A stretch of DNA of 64,000 bases from NCBI GenBank assembly GCA_020796225.1, contig CM036759.1:67060590-67124589 (forward strand). Reading direction: 5' to 3'. The notes below the pieces were generated by a model that did no database searches, was not told the DNA's origin, and saw only the letters and a program-made list of their open reading frames with translations. The first letter of the stretch is position 1; every line of letters begins with the position of its first letter. This DNA is from Arion vulgaris. Taxonomy: Eukaryota; Mollusca; Gastropoda; Stylommatophora; Arionidae. The translations under genes and the position numbers were made by a program. Below are positions 1-10,479 of the stretch, in pieces.

Positions 1-480
1 ATGTTTCCACATGTAATCGTCCATTTAGTGTTCTAAATTCGTCATTCTTGTTGTATTGTTGTGATAAAGGCCTTTTGGTCAAACGTTGCTGTTTCGTCAT
101 GTTTATGTATTTGTAAAACTGTAGTACTTTGTTTCGTGTTTACCATTTGATAAGTCAAGTTTGAAAAACAATGTCAATATTAAAAGTCAAGTTTGAAAAA
201 CAATGTCCGAATATGTAAAAATCAAGTTTGAGGTTGATCAAAATGATTTAGCATTTTTCAAAACTAGTCCATGCAAATTTCTCTTGGAGATTTGGTTATT
301 GTTATACAAAGTTGGGACTAACTATATCTGACATATCCACTCATACTGCAACCTGCCATTCTGGATCTTCCAAAGCATCGTGTGAGCATCAGCTCCAGTA
401 AACGGAGTCCCAGAGACTCAATGGAGGCAGCAACATCCCTTTTGGCATACAACATACATGCCCAATCTACCTCCATCTTC
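1..480. repeat. Dispersed repeat H copy and short duplication
   Basis: Positions about 20-140 are homologous to 57862-57990 and share the block gataaaggcctt, ggtc, aaacgttgctgt and then tttgtaaaact. A 25-bp direct duplication with core agtcaagtttgaaaaacaat lies at 152-212. No gene is visible. The shared block looks like an eroded hammerhead ribozyme core (see findings). Confidence 0.55.
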
Positions 481-486
481 TGGGGG

Positions 487-1136
487 TCTCGTTGGCTAAG
501 CCTTTGCCTTGCGGAGGTTGTGGGTTCTGTTCACAAGTGCATTTTTTCCAGAGACCCCTAGGATTGTTGTAGGATTTACGGAGTTCATGCTTTGTGCAAT
601 ACTCTCACAGAGACCCCTAGGATTGTTGTAGGATTTACGGAGTTCATGCTTTGTGCAATACTCTCACAGAGACCCCTAGGATTGTTGTAGGATTCTGGAG
701 TTCATGCTTTGTGCAATACTCTACAGAGACCCCTAGGATTGTTGTAGATTTCGGAGTTATGCTTTGTGCAATACTCTCACAGAGACCCCTAGGATTGTTG
801 TAGGATTTACGGAGTTCATGCTTTGTGCAATACTCTCACAGAGACCCCTAGGATTGTTGTAGGATTTACGGAGTTCATGCTTTGTGCAATACTCTCACAG
901 AGACCCCTAGGATTGTTGTAGGATTTACGGAGTTCATGCTTTGTGCAATACTCTCACAGAGACCCTAGGATTGTTGTAGATTTACGGAGTTCATGCTTTG
1001 TGCAATACTCTACAGAGACCCTAGGATTGTTGTAGGATTTACGGAGTTCATGCTTTGTGCAATACTCTCAACAAGTGGCTTGACATTTTTGTGGAGACCA
1101 AGCCATATGGGGTAAAACCTGATGAAATAAGGACAA
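487..1136 (+). mobile_element. tRNA-derived SINE (family C) with internally amplified body
   Basis: The head reads ttggctaagcctttgccttg and then a B-box-like gtgggttctgttc. The body ccagagaccccta, gcaatactctc and tail ccatatggggtaaaacc recur in other copies at 6549, 27314, 28270 and 55215. The segment from cagagacccctagg to gcaatactctca is repeated about nine times at 545-1070 with a 60-bp period. Confidence 0.75.
545..1070. repeat. 60-bp minisatellite made of SINE-C body
   Basis: About nine copies with core cagagacccctaggattgtt and gttcatgctttgtgcaatac. Some units have one to four base deletions. The single-copy equivalent is visible in the SINE at 28370-28430. Confidence 0.9.
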
Positions 1137-1364
1137 TACTTGGAGTTTAGACCTCCATCTTTTAATGATGCTCTCAAACAGCTTATTCATTTTAATAGCT
1201 CTTTATTTACTATTGTGTTTGGTCAGAACATTTATTGTGGAATATTGATTAACTTGGTAAATATGACGGACACTGAAGATAAACAAACACTTGTGGTCGT
1301 TGTTATCGAACCCTCAGGAATTATGGGTTTTAACCATTTTTCTGCCTGTGTGTTGCGGACCCAC

Positions 1365-1605
1365 AAGGAGCAAAGAGTAGTAACACTGCAACCTACAAGC
1401 GTGTCATAAGAGGCTACTGAGGTAGGGGCCTAGGGAAGCAACCCTAGTAAATAAAAGCATAGCAGAAATTGGATGTGCTGGCCTACTTGTAGGCGCATAA
1501 CTGGCACAATTTATGATCGCTCTTATGCTCAGATCACATACAAATCACAAAGAGTAGTTTAACAAGTGGTTGATATGGGGCGTTTGAAGAAGAACACCTT
1601 TTCCT
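1365..1605 (+). mobile_element. Dispersed family A element (SINE-like or LINE 3' end)
   Basis: Shares ccctagtaaataaaa, gctggcctacttgtaggcgc, ataactggcacaat and cacatacaaatcacaaagag with copies at 11925, 25915, 41870, 57545 and 59022. It ends in an aag-rich tail. The 1606-2100 stretch that follows shows no recognisable feature. Confidence 0.75.
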
Positions 1606-2104
1606 ATATTTCAGCGGGGTAGAGTGCCTGGCTTTCTTACAGACCCAGAAGACTCCATCAACTCTAGGAGTGTAGCTCTATGCTCAGTGTTGCGGAAACT
1701 CGTACTCAGGTAGAGTCTATTGGTAACTGCTGCAATATCGTTTGTTTCTAGCACAGTAGGCGCTCTAAAAACATAATTTATTGTGGCTAAACTGGACAAT
1801 CAACACTTGTAGTTAAATGTTTTTATTAATATGTTCAAATTATGACAAAATTCTGTGCAGCAATTAACATTTTTTGCAACAAACAAACGAATTGGTTATT
1901 TATTTCAGAATGCAGTTTTTGATGTACAGTATAATAACAATGCTTTACGTTGACTATGCAACAAAACATCAACTGCCCTAAAAAATATATACACTCATCT
2001 GCAGGAAATATAATGAAGATATATAATCTGAGATTTTTAAATGCACCGGTTATTTTATGGGGTAACACGCGGTTAAGATATCTAGTATTCTCATATTTCT
2101 GATA

Positions 2105-2365
2105 GGAAATGCTAACCTGAAACAAATGCTTGCAGAAACCGGATGCACCAGGCTGTAATGTGCAAAACATGGTGCAACGACCCCTCACAATGAGGAATGG
2201 GATAACGGATTCTACGGTCGCCACTCTGCCTCACAGATTTAGCCATGCAGGAAGAGTGTCGGACCAACCATACCAGCGTCCAAGACAAACAGTATGACAT
2301 GACTGACAATCTAAGGCAGACGGCTGCCTTTATTAGAGAATCTGAAATCCCAATCTAGTGAGAAC
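2105..2365 (+). mobile_element. Dispersed family B element, 5'-truncated
   Basis: Matches 22500-22985: cctgaaacaaatgcttgcag, ggatgcaccagg, ctcacaatgaggaatgg, ggattcta and the terminal caatctagtgagaa. Family B copies end in gcagaagaag-type tails. Confidence 0.7.
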
Positions 2366-2397
2366 GCAGAAAAATATTTATATGAAATATCTTTAAA

Positions 2398-2632
2398 AGC
2401 ACTGGTTATTGTATGGGGTAGCACTATAAACTAGCGGTTATTGTATGGAGTAACACTGTAAACTAGCGGTTATTGTATGGGGTAGCACTGTAAACTAGCG
2501 GTTATTGTATGGGGTAGCACTGTAAACTAGCGGTTATTGTATGGGGTAGCACTGTAAACTAGCGGTTATTGTATGGGGTAACACTGTAAACTAGCGATTA
2601 TTGTATGAGGTAACACTGTAAACTAGCGGTTA
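2398..2632. repeat. 32-bp minisatellite, about 7 copies
   Basis: Core aactagcggttattgtatgg followed by ggtaacactgta. Directly 3' of the family B element. Confidence 0.9.
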
Positions 2633-2689
2633 AAATATCTAGTGATCTCATATTTTGATCTATGTATCAGAATTGATAAAGAATGCAGA

Positions 2690-3600
2690 CAAGAAAGCCC
2701 AGTGGTCGTGGAGGCAGAAGTTCAGGTGTTAATTTCTGAGAATGATGCAATCACTTATACAGATGGGTCAGTGATTTGACATGTGCAGAGCTCGTGGACT
2801 TTCACCGCTCAAGTGTCAGAGGGGATGTTGTGAAGGAAGACAAGAGGTGGTTTTGCAGTGACTACAAGCAGTCTCACTATGGAAATCATGGCAGTAACTA
2901 AAGCGATGGTCTGCCTGGAGTCCATGCATGTTTTCTCACTGAGTATGCTCAGGAAGATTGAAATAAGTCGAGTTTGAGACAATGGTTGGAGTCTCTGAGG
3001 AGGTCTAGGCTGACCAAAATCAATTTTATTTTTGTGTCAGGACATGTAGGTGTAAGGGAAATGAACGTGGATGATAGGCTTTCAGGTATGAACGTGACGA
3101 TAGGCTTTCAGGTATGAACGTGACGATAGGCTTTCAGGTATGAACGTGACGATAGGCTTTCAGGTATGGCTGCTGTACAAAACGAGTGAGCAATGGACAA
3201 GGCTGATATTCTGAATTCCCTAAGGAGAGAGGATGTGTACATGATTCAAGTAATAGTGGTGAATCTACAACCCTAACCAGACTGCAAGAATTTCAAGTCA
3301 AATGTGATATAGCTAGACAAGAACACTATGCTAGAAGTCAAAGAAGAATAGTAAACCAACAGAGAGCTGGTGTTGTTAGTTGCCACACTAAGAGGAGATC
3401 GGAGCACTAAAAGGAGATCGGAGCACTAAGAGGAGATTGGAGCACTAATGGGTTCGATGTGCAGTTATGATGATCAGACTACAAAACTAAACCTGGTGTT
3501 ATTAGTTGTCATACACTGAGAGACATACAAAGGAGGAGATTTATGGACTAATTCGTTCGATGTGCAAAGTCCAACATGTACTGCCAAAATTTGTATTTTT
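2690..3600 (+). pseudogene. LINE RNase H and 3' region, decayed
   Basis: In plus-strand frames one reads AITYTDGSVI (the first catalytic Asp of RNase H), then FAVTTSSLTMEIMAVTKAM (the Glu motif), LFLCQDM.. for the VSGH step and GNERDDRLS near 3058-3100. Stops and frameshifts interrupt it. A 26-bp duplication (four copies, 3065-3170) sits exactly on the GNERDDRLS codons. Then follow LQEFQVKCDIARQ and HTKRRSEH, the cysteine/histidine tail common in LINE ORF2 proteins. Not functional. Confidence 0.7.
3065..3170. repeat. 26-bp duplication on the RNase H GNERAD codons
   Basis: Four copies of tatgaacgtgacgataggct-ttcagg. The 26-bp unit is not a codon multiple. Confidence 0.9.
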
Positions 3601-3689
3601 CATAAATTTAATTAACACAAGTTAGTATGTTAAGAACAGACACCACAAAATGGGAGAAATGCCATAAGTATTCTAATATATAAAAAAAT

Positions 3690-4000
3690 TAATAGAGAAT
3701 GCACATCTGAGACATGTCAGGCAAACTGGAAAAATATTTTGCAAGATCCTTGAAAAAATACTAATTGAATGTCACCTTCATTTTTGTCTCTGGACACGCA
3801 GAGTAATGAACGAGCTGATAGCCTGACTAGCATGGCTACGAAGCTATGAGAGCTGATAGACTGACTAGCATGGCTACGAAGCTATGAGAGCTGATAGACC
3901 GACTAGCATGGCTAAGAAGGAGCTGCAATGGGCCAAATTACATTCTTAACGCATTGAGAGTCTTTCCAAATGGAGGAGTTTCAGCATTGTGAATACTAGT
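3690..4000 (+). pseudogene. Second LINE RNase H fragment with GNERAD duplication
   Basis: FVSGHAE, NERADSLTSMAT is readable at about 3780-3840, the end of a LINE RNase H domain. The codons for RADSLTSMATKL are then repeated about three times with a 36-bp period (gagctgatagactgactagc core, 3808-3915). The 4000-4550 stretch contains nothing I recognise. Confidence 0.65.
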
Positions 4001-4556
4001 CGCTGACCAGATTGAGAGATATGGGTGTCGATATTGGTACAGCCCAAAAGAAAGGCAAAAAAAAAATGGTGGCATATCCTTTACAGGACTTTGTTATCAA
4101 TCGCAATAAATGAGTTGATCTTCTAGGCACCACTTATACGTTCAGTAGTTTGCCATTGCTTTCTGAATGACAAGGTTTATTTTTTCTGTTGTAAAAATCC
4201 ATTGGGATGAATTTGCTTCCAAACTGTCAGACACTGAGTTTGAACCAGGTACTCTTGGGTTGTGATCAAGCTCACTACCGCTAAGCTATGACCACAAAAT
4301 AAGGTAAACCAGACGTCAATAGCATTTTGAAATCCGATGCACTGACCCACAGATAAAAGGAAGCATCGCAACACAAATTTACATAACGCAGAAGAAAATA
4401 CCCGTAACCTTATAAAGATTTCATGAGAAAATATGGCGTTATGAAACTATATGTCTACTTGATGTTCTACACATATAATATCTTTAATTAACATAAATGA
4501 AGACAAGAGTTTTTGATGGTTGTGAGGCTGTGTTATGATACCGGAACAAAATAAGA

Positions 4557-4620
4557 TCAGCCATTAGAAGACTGTAGTCTTGATATGTTGTTATCTGTTG
4601 TCATCATGGCTAACTCCCAT
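4557..4620 (-). CDS. KLHDC3: KLHDC3 terminal coding exon with stop
   Basis: 64 bases on the minus strand after a tgttttacag acceptor. The first base completes an Arg codon if the previous exon ends AG or CG; then WELAMMTTDNNISRLQSSNG and TGA. The human KLHDC3 C-terminus is RWELNAMTTNSNISRPIVSSHG, so order, length and stop all agree. It is the 3'-most copy of a small tandem array (4557-4925) whose units are duplicates of this exon plus its acceptor. The copy at 4858-4915 is also open and ends in the same way, so it is not certain which copy is used. The 16.8-kb gap to the previous exon found here must hold at least one more exon. Confidence 0.85.
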
Positions 4621-4857
4621 CTGTAAAACAAAACATAAAGATTGTAGACTGAGTCTTGATTGTTGTTATCTGTGTATCATGCACTCCACTGTAACAAAAT
4701 AAGATTAGCCTTAGTAGACTGTAGTCTTGATATGTTGTTATCATCATGGCTAACTCCCATCTGTAAAACAAAACATAAGATTAGCCATTAGTAGACTGTA
4801 GTCTTGATATGTTGTTATCATCATGGCTAACTCCCATCTGTAAAACAAAACATAAGA
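4621..4857 (-). pseudogene. Degenerate tandem copies of the KLHDC3 last exon
   Basis: Between the two open copies lie at least two copies with acceptors near 4760 and 4835 (cccatctgtaaaac on the plus strand) and one eroded copy near 4640-4700. The two clear copies lack one base after WELAMM, so the frame shifts and reads through into the next unit. The unit is about 75 bp and includes exon, acceptor and polypyrimidine tract. Confidence 0.75.
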
Positions 4858-4915
4858 TTAGCCATTAGTAGACTGTAGTCTTGATATGTTGTTATCGATC
4901 ATGGCTAACTCCCAT
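4858..4915 (-). CDS. KLHDC3: Duplicate of KLHDC3 terminal exon, open, alternative last exon
   Basis: Minus strand, acceptor gtttgtttacag. In the same phase as the exon at 4557-4620 it reads WELAMIDNNISRLQSTNG and TAA, two codons shorter because the MTT segment is collapsed to I. It is the first copy an RNA polymerase reading the gene would meet, so it could be the one spliced. It has both an acceptor and its own stop. Which copy is ancestral cannot be decided from sequence alone. Confidence 0.6.
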
Positions 4916-4934
4916 CTGTAAACAAACATGACAT

Positions 4935-5080
4935 TATGAATACTATTTTATAGCTATATAAATGTCTCTCTTCACTAAAACAAAACTGTGGTTACTGACT
5001 TTAAAAACTTTTTACAGCTATATAAATGTCTCTCTCACTAAAACAAAACTGGTTACTGACTGTAATAACTTTTTTACAGC
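4935..5080. repeat. Two copies of a ~66-bp repeat
   Basis: tatagctatataaatgtctc, cactaaaacaaaact and ggttactgact occur twice in tandem. Confidence 0.85.
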
Positions 5081-5285
5081 GGTGTAGGACAAGGGTGACA
5101 CGAGCCTGAGGAATTTAATTGTATGGCTAGTGCAGTCATTGCAAAATTGTTCAGGTTAGGATTTTTTTCTTTATGCACCAGACAGAAAAATCTTCTTGGC
5201 CGTACCGAGGATTGAACCAGTCTCTCGCATGGGAGCCAGCGCTCTGATCCGTCGGCCAGGCATGATCTCTCATAACTTGGTTTAA
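5075..5285 (-). mobile_element. tRNA-derived SINE (family D), minus strand
   Basis: On the minus strand the head reads tggccgacggatcagagcgc, gctcccatgcgagagact, then B box ggttcaatcc. The 3' end is ttgtcctacaccgctg. The plus-strand copy at 58265-58500 has the same architecture. Confidence 0.7.
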
Positions 5286-5389
5286 AAGGTCAAATGTGTG
5301 TTCTGCGACTGCATACAACAGAGTTGAAGTAGACTAGTCTTTCTTAGGAAAGGGGGGGTGTAATAAGAGATTTAGAAACCTGCTGACGA

Positions 5390-5650
5390 CACATAGAACA
5401 CACAAGCCAAACCCCCTAACTAGATTGCAAGAGTTTGGATTGAAGACTGGAGTGTCCAGAACAGAAAAAGTGTATAAGTAGGCTCATCAACCAACATTGA
5501 ACTGGTACGGTCAGTTACTAGACGCTGTTGGAGATATGCGAAGGAGATCAGAGCACCTATGGACATGTCCGGAGTGCAATGAAAATATTCCAAACTAAAT
5601 AAATCCTCTCTTTTATAATCACTAAGAATTTCACAAACAAACAACCTTAA
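5390..5650 (+). pseudogene. LINE 3' zinc-knuckle fragment
   Basis: Plus-strand frames read TRLQEFGLKTGVSRTEKVYK, then RRRSEHLWTCPECNE. The same order (LQEFQVKCDIARQ, RRSEH) occurs at 3280-3420. Eroded by frameshifts. Confidence 0.5.
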
Positions 5651-5651
5651 T

Positions 5652-6405
5652 TGATTTATTGGACCATCATCATTGCACTTCGGTGAGTAACCATGTGTGC
5701 TCCGATCTCTTTCTTACACAGGAATATCTCAGCTGCAGTGCACGAACTCCGTAGAACCGGCGAGGTCCCCGATGTAATTTAGAAGATATTTGGGGACTGC
5801 CTAGAGTAGTTGATAGTAGCTCGGCCTGCTAGCTGTGAGACGCCTCATAGCTCGGGTTCGAACCTACTATCCGGCATTTGTTCGAGTCCCTGGTCTTACT
5901 CAGGACGATAACGTGAGTACCTCTGAAGTCGGAGAAAATCTGCCTGTATGGCGAGGAATACTAATTACGAGTACATTGAGCACACGGCTGCCGGTGTAAA
6001 GTAATTTACAATGTGTACGCTGCTGCCATTGTAAGAAATTGGAAAAACGGATTTTCACCAAAAATCAGTTTCAGAGATGAAACCTCCTGAGTTGAAAGCG
6101 GACAAAGAAAAAAAAAAAACAAGATATTTATGTAGGAATAAAAAAATCTTTTCTAATGAATTTTGCCAGGGCAGTAGTTTTGTAGCCTGCTCTACTCGAT
6201 TTTGAACTGCCAAGGGTTCTTTTACGTGCTCAAATTGAACATGGAACCTACTTTTTATCGTCCATCTCCGATAGGACTAGGAACTCGACCTCACCTATAC
6301 TGAGAGCAGGGATCTTAGGAAAAATATCCAGATGGCTTTAGGAGGGAGCGAACCTGGTACCTTGACATGAGAGACTAGTACCTACCTCTACGCCACAGTT
6401 TCCGT
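5652..6405 (-). mobile_element. SINE family E ((CAAT)n tail), interrupted
   Basis: Read on the minus strand it starts with a tRNA-like head gtggcgtagaggtaggtact and B box ggttcgctccc, passes through gaggtcgagttcctagtcct and gcccttggcagttc-type blocks, and ends gcaatgatgatggtccaata. Copies are at 26760-27246, 30780-31150, 32680-32780 and 44215-44515. It is split at 5791/6121 by another SINE. Confidence 0.75.
5792..6120 (+). mobile_element. tRNA-derived SINE (family F) nested in SINE E, with target site duplication
   Basis: 329 bases flanked by the perfect 9-bp direct repeat aagatattt at 5783-5791 and 6121-6129. The head has tagctcggcctgctagc and B box gggttcgaacc. The 3' end is an A-rich tail (acaaagaaaaaaaaaaac). 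Removing it restores the interrupted family E sequence. Confidence 0.88.
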
Positions 6406-6548
6406 TAATAACGCAAGCAAAAATGGTGCCTCAATTTAATGATCATCATGTCCCTCAAATTCTGTCATGTTAGCATGCACCCAGGCTCTTGTAACATCTT
6501 TCGGACACAGCTTTTCTGATCTGTCATGTCATATTTTAACACCAGCCT

Positions 6549-6775
6549 GCTTCTGATAAAGGGAGTCTCTGGCTAAGCCATTGCCTTGTGTTCCTAAGGT
6601 CATGTGTTAGAATCTGGATCAATTCGATTTGTTCGCAATTGCTTTTTTCCCAGAGACCATTAGGATTGTTGTTGGAGCTATGGATATCGTGCAATACTCT
6701 TGGCAAGTGGTGTGCCATTTCTACGGAAAGGGACTGAGCCAGACAAGATAAAACTTGGTGCAAAGTTAGTTCCTC
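6549..6775 (+). mobile_element. SINE family C copy
   Basis: tctggctaagccattgcctt, cccagagacca, aggattgttg, gcaatactcttggcaagtgg and gataaaacttgg correspond to the other C copies. Confidence 0.75.
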
Positions 6776-6869
6776 ATGTCAAGAACTTTAGATAAGGACT
6801 ATGCTACCTTTCTTGTCTCAATTATAGTCCTAATGATTCTTTCATTAAAAAACGCAAACATTTTTGATA

Positions 6870-7090
6870 AACATATTTTAATCTACAACCCTACTAATGT
6901 TGAGAGTGAGCGGAAGCCTTGTAAGGCAGGCATTGTTTTGGAACATGCAGGGAAAGAGAAGAAGGTCTAGAAATACCTGGAGAAGAGAGGAGCTGGAGAC
7001 ACATGTTAAAAGGATAAGCAAGATGTCGAAAGAACTGGAAGGGATGGCAAGAGAGAAAGGGATGACAAGAGAGAGGAAGGACTAGAAGAA
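6870..7090 (+). pseudogene. LINE ORF2 C-terminal fragment
   Basis: Reads ALFWNMQGKRRRSRNTWRRE then LETHVKRISK, the W-x-x-x-G-x-R-x-R-G-R-P-R-x-T-W-R-R signature found after the reverse transcriptase of several LINE clades. 5'-truncated. 7090-7330 has no recognised content. Confidence 0.7.
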
Positions 7091-7334
7091 GTTTGAAGAC
7101 CCGTGCTCCGTTGGGAGTTGAAAGATGAGGAAGAAGGCTACTGTTAACTTGTGATTTTCTTGGCCATCATTACAACTCATATGTCTGCTGTACTTCTAAC
7201 AAATTTGTTGATGTACCTGCCAAAATGTTCCCTAACTGCTTGAAGATGAATGCATCCATTTTGTTTGGTGATTTTATTTCTAATGTCTCTTTCCTCTGCT
7301 TTATAATTTGTGTATAATAACATTAGTTGTCCTT

Positions 7335-8450
7335 CTATATTTTCTGTGTGTGCTCAGTGTCCTATATTTTCTGTGTGTGCTCAGTGTCCTCCTATATTTT
7401 CTGTGTGTGCTCAGTGTCCTCCTATATTTTCTGTGTGTGTTCAGTGTCCTATATTTTCTGTGTGTGCTCAGTGTCCTCCTATATTTTCTGTGTGTGCTCA
7501 GTGTCCTCCTATATTTTCTGTGTGTGTTCAGTGTCCTCCTATATTTTCTGTGTGTGCTCAGTGTCCTCCTATATTTTCTGTGTGTGCTCAGTGTCCTCCT
7601 ATATTTTCTGTGTGTGCTCAGTGTCCTCCTATATTTTCTGTGTGTGCTCAGTGTCCTATATTTTCTGTGTGTGCTCAGTGTCCTCCTATATTTTCTGTGT
7701 GTGCTCAGTGTCCTCCTATATTTTCTGTGTGTGCTCAGTGTCCTATATTTTCTGTGTGTGCTCAGTGTCCTCCTATATTTTCTGTGTGTGCTCAGTGTCC
7801 TCCTATATTTTCTGTGTGTGCTCAGTGTCCTCCTATATTTTCTGTGTGTGCTCAGTGTCCTCCTATATTTTCTGTGTGTGCTCAGTGTCCTCCTATATTT
7901 TCTGTGTGTGCTCAGTGTCCTATATTTTCTGTGTGTGCATCCCATTTTTCTTGTGTGATTTTATTTCTGATGTCTCTGTCCTCTCTATATTTTGTATAAT
8001 AACTAGTGTCCTCTATATTTTCTGTGTGTGCTCAGTGTCCTATATTTTCTGTGTGTGCTCAGTGTCCTCCTATATTTTCTGTGTGTGCTCAGTGTCCTCC
8101 TATATTTTCTGTGTGTGCTCAGTGTCCTCCTATATTTCCTGTGTGTGCTCAGTGTCCTCCTATATTTTCTGTGTGTGCTCAGTGTCCTCTATATTTTCTG
8201 TTGTGTTCAGTGTCCTCCTATATTTTCTGCTGTGCTCAGTGTCCTATATTTTCTGTGTGTGTTCAGTGTCCTCCTATATTTTCTGTGTGTGCTCAGTGTT
8301 TCCCATATTTTCTGTCTGTGTCAGTGTCCTATATTTTCTGTGTGTGTCAGTGTTTCCCATATTTTCTGTGTGTGCTCAGTGTCCTCCTATATTTTCTGTG
8401 GTGTCAGTGTCCTCCTATATTTTCTGTGTGTGCTCAGTGTCCTCCATGTG
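7335..8450. repeat. 27/30-bp minisatellite, ~37 copies
   Basis: Units of cctatattttctgtgtgtgc plus tcagtgtcct. A 3-base cct/cctcct variation gives 27- or 30-bp units, so ORFs of up to 433 codons stay open in several frames and on both strands. A non-repeat spacer interrupts it at about 7939-8000. These ORFs have biased, meaningless composition and are not genes. Confidence 0.95.
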
Positions 8451-8484
8451 TGCTGTGTGCTCTCCTACGTTGCATGTTATTATA

Positions 8485-9768
8485 CAGGATGTTCAAGATA
8501 AAAGCAGCCCCATTGACAAATCAAAAGTTGCCATTTACACATTGCATTTCGTTTATTTACTATTTAAACCGGTTCTGACTAGCTCGTCCTTTCGTCACAT
8601 TTGTTCATCATCCCTTCCTGCACCATAATTACACATCATCACAAAAAAGACTAGCTCACTTGAAATATACTACATCATAATTCTCTCTCTCGATCCCCAT
8701 CTAGACCGATGAACCAAATCGTTTCATGAATTCTACCGTTGTTTTTTAGGGACTCGTCTCTCCGTACAGCTTCCTGAAATTTCAGTGTTATCAGGCCAGG
8801 TTTGCTTCTTAGGTCTGCTAACAATTAGCAGTCTTGCAGTATGTGCTCTGCCGTCTTGTCTGCTTTTTCACAGTGGCACAGGCTAGTTGTGCCAATTTTA
8901 AATTTGTTGAACATGTGGGCCCGAAGTCTGTTATGGTCGTATCGGAGGCGGAATATAACAACTTGTTTGCTACGGGATAGACCATAGTATCCATCTCTGC
9001 TGCTATGTTGTAGGTGGTCTTTCGACCACTTTTCTTTGTATTGCCAACCGATGGTTGTTTTTGCATCCTCATAGCTGATCTCGTGATCGGCCTGCAGTAG
9101 TCGTTATCCTTCTTTAGCTAGGCTGTTTCTTCATTTCCGCTTATATTGCAGTGTGATGGTATTCACTGAATAACTGTGCATTTAAGTGAGTTTACTAGTA
9201 CACCGAGGATCGCTTTTAGCTCATTGATCTCTGTTTTGGCTGGGCTTTTTAGTGCCGTGATGACCGAGAGAGCATCGGTGAATATCACGACTTTATTGCG
9301 TTAGGCGCTTCTTCTTTCTAGAATCATTTTAGCGGCTGTTCTTATTGCCTCTGTCTGGTAGTTGTTTGAAAACTTACCTGTGGCAATCGCCTTCGTGATC
9401 TTCACTTTCTTTGAGAGTTTAAGCACTATTCCTCCTCCGCCATCGCCGATTGCGTTCCTTGCCGATTCATCGGTATACATGTGTGCCCACGCACTCTCAG
9501 GGTACTTGGTTGCTATGTATTTTTCTGTGGCCGCACTTCTTTCGCAGTTCTCTTGCTGCCCTTTCTTTAGTATTCCTGGAATTGATTCCCTTAATTCTGG
9601 CATTTTTGTCTCCTACGGTGGGTTCTTATCGGCTGCCGGCATCTGTTTGCAGTTTGCTAGGGCTGGGTGGTCTTTGGTCAGTGCACATCCTAATTGAACC
9701 TTCTAATTTTCATAAACATATGCCAGATTGGCTCCCTCGTCTGGGCTGCTTTTATCTTGAACACCTTG
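8485..9768. mobile_element. Non-autonomous TIR element flanked by TA
   Basis: The left end TA-caggatgttcaagataaaag and the right end, on the opposite strand, TA-caaggtgttcaagataaaag form ~26-bp terminal inverted repeats (extending through cagccc). TA dinucleotides flank both ends, the target used by Tc1/mariner elements. The interior is a decayed LINE RNase H region on the minus strand, with no transposase. Confidence 0.6.
8640..9720 (-). pseudogene. LINE RNase H domain and zinc-knuckle tail, with stops
   Basis: Minus strand: AWAHMYTDESARN (first Asp), GGGGIVLKLS, YQTEAIRTAAKMI (Glu), VVIFTDALSVITALKS (second Asp), then IQ-stop-IPSHCNISGNEETA where family members have W before IPSHC, then RLRYDHNRLRAHMFNKFKIG, LCHCEKADKTAEHILQDC. 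The order is RNase H followed by a CCHC-like tail as in I/Jockey-type LINEs. At least two stops; not functional. Confidence 0.8.
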
Positions 9769-9779
9769 TATTTTCTGCA

Positions 9780-10475
9780 TATTTGCTGTGTTCAGTTTTC
9801 TTCTAACAAAGTGTGTAACTAATATTTCTTTTACCAAGGATAGTGACTGCATAAGTGGTTTACTAAGAGAGTTTTGATGTTCACTATTGGTGATACATAG
9901 GAACTTGTGGATGTGTAAAGCTGACCTTGTCATGTGTAAATTGCTGTCATCAGTCACATCAACCTGTAAAAAAATATTCTTAATCTTATTGGCAAGGATG
10001 ACTAGAATTCATGGAGAGATCACAAAGGCCGGTACAAAATTCAACTATGGACTTAGTACTCAAATATGTATAACCATGGGCCCTGGCAACATAAGATAGA
10101 CTAGCTTAGAAAGTAAATAGAAAATTCCTGTTTAATTGTGGCTTGTTTTTGTATATGTTTGATAGAACACTGTAAGCTTTGCGTAATTTTACTCCATGCT
10201 ATAAGTCTATGTTTTTATTGATAAAATATTTATAATACTATATTCCTTAGCTTAAACTGAATTTGTCAGATAATATAATCTTGATTTAGCATGTTGTGTT
10301 GTTTTTCAAATAAATTTGTCTATATACTACAACAACACTGGAATGTGAGATCACGACTGTGGTCTTATTTCCTATATTTTACCTGAGCCACCAGCCGTAT
10401 GTTATCGGAGGCACGGTTTAACACAACCAAGACATTTTATAAATAATGATCAAATAAACTGCACTAAATCTAGAA
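9780..10475. other. AT-rich stretch without recognised features
   Basis: No exon, RNA or known repeat seen on either strand. One unfound KLHDC3 exon must lie somewhere in 4925-21720, and I could not place it here. Confidence 0.4.
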
Positions 10476-10479
10476 TCAA

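Noticed and set aside
7327..8628. 433-codon cysteine-rich ORF
   Set aside because: A 27/30-bp repeat open in three plus frames and one minus frame; no domain, start context or splice signals.
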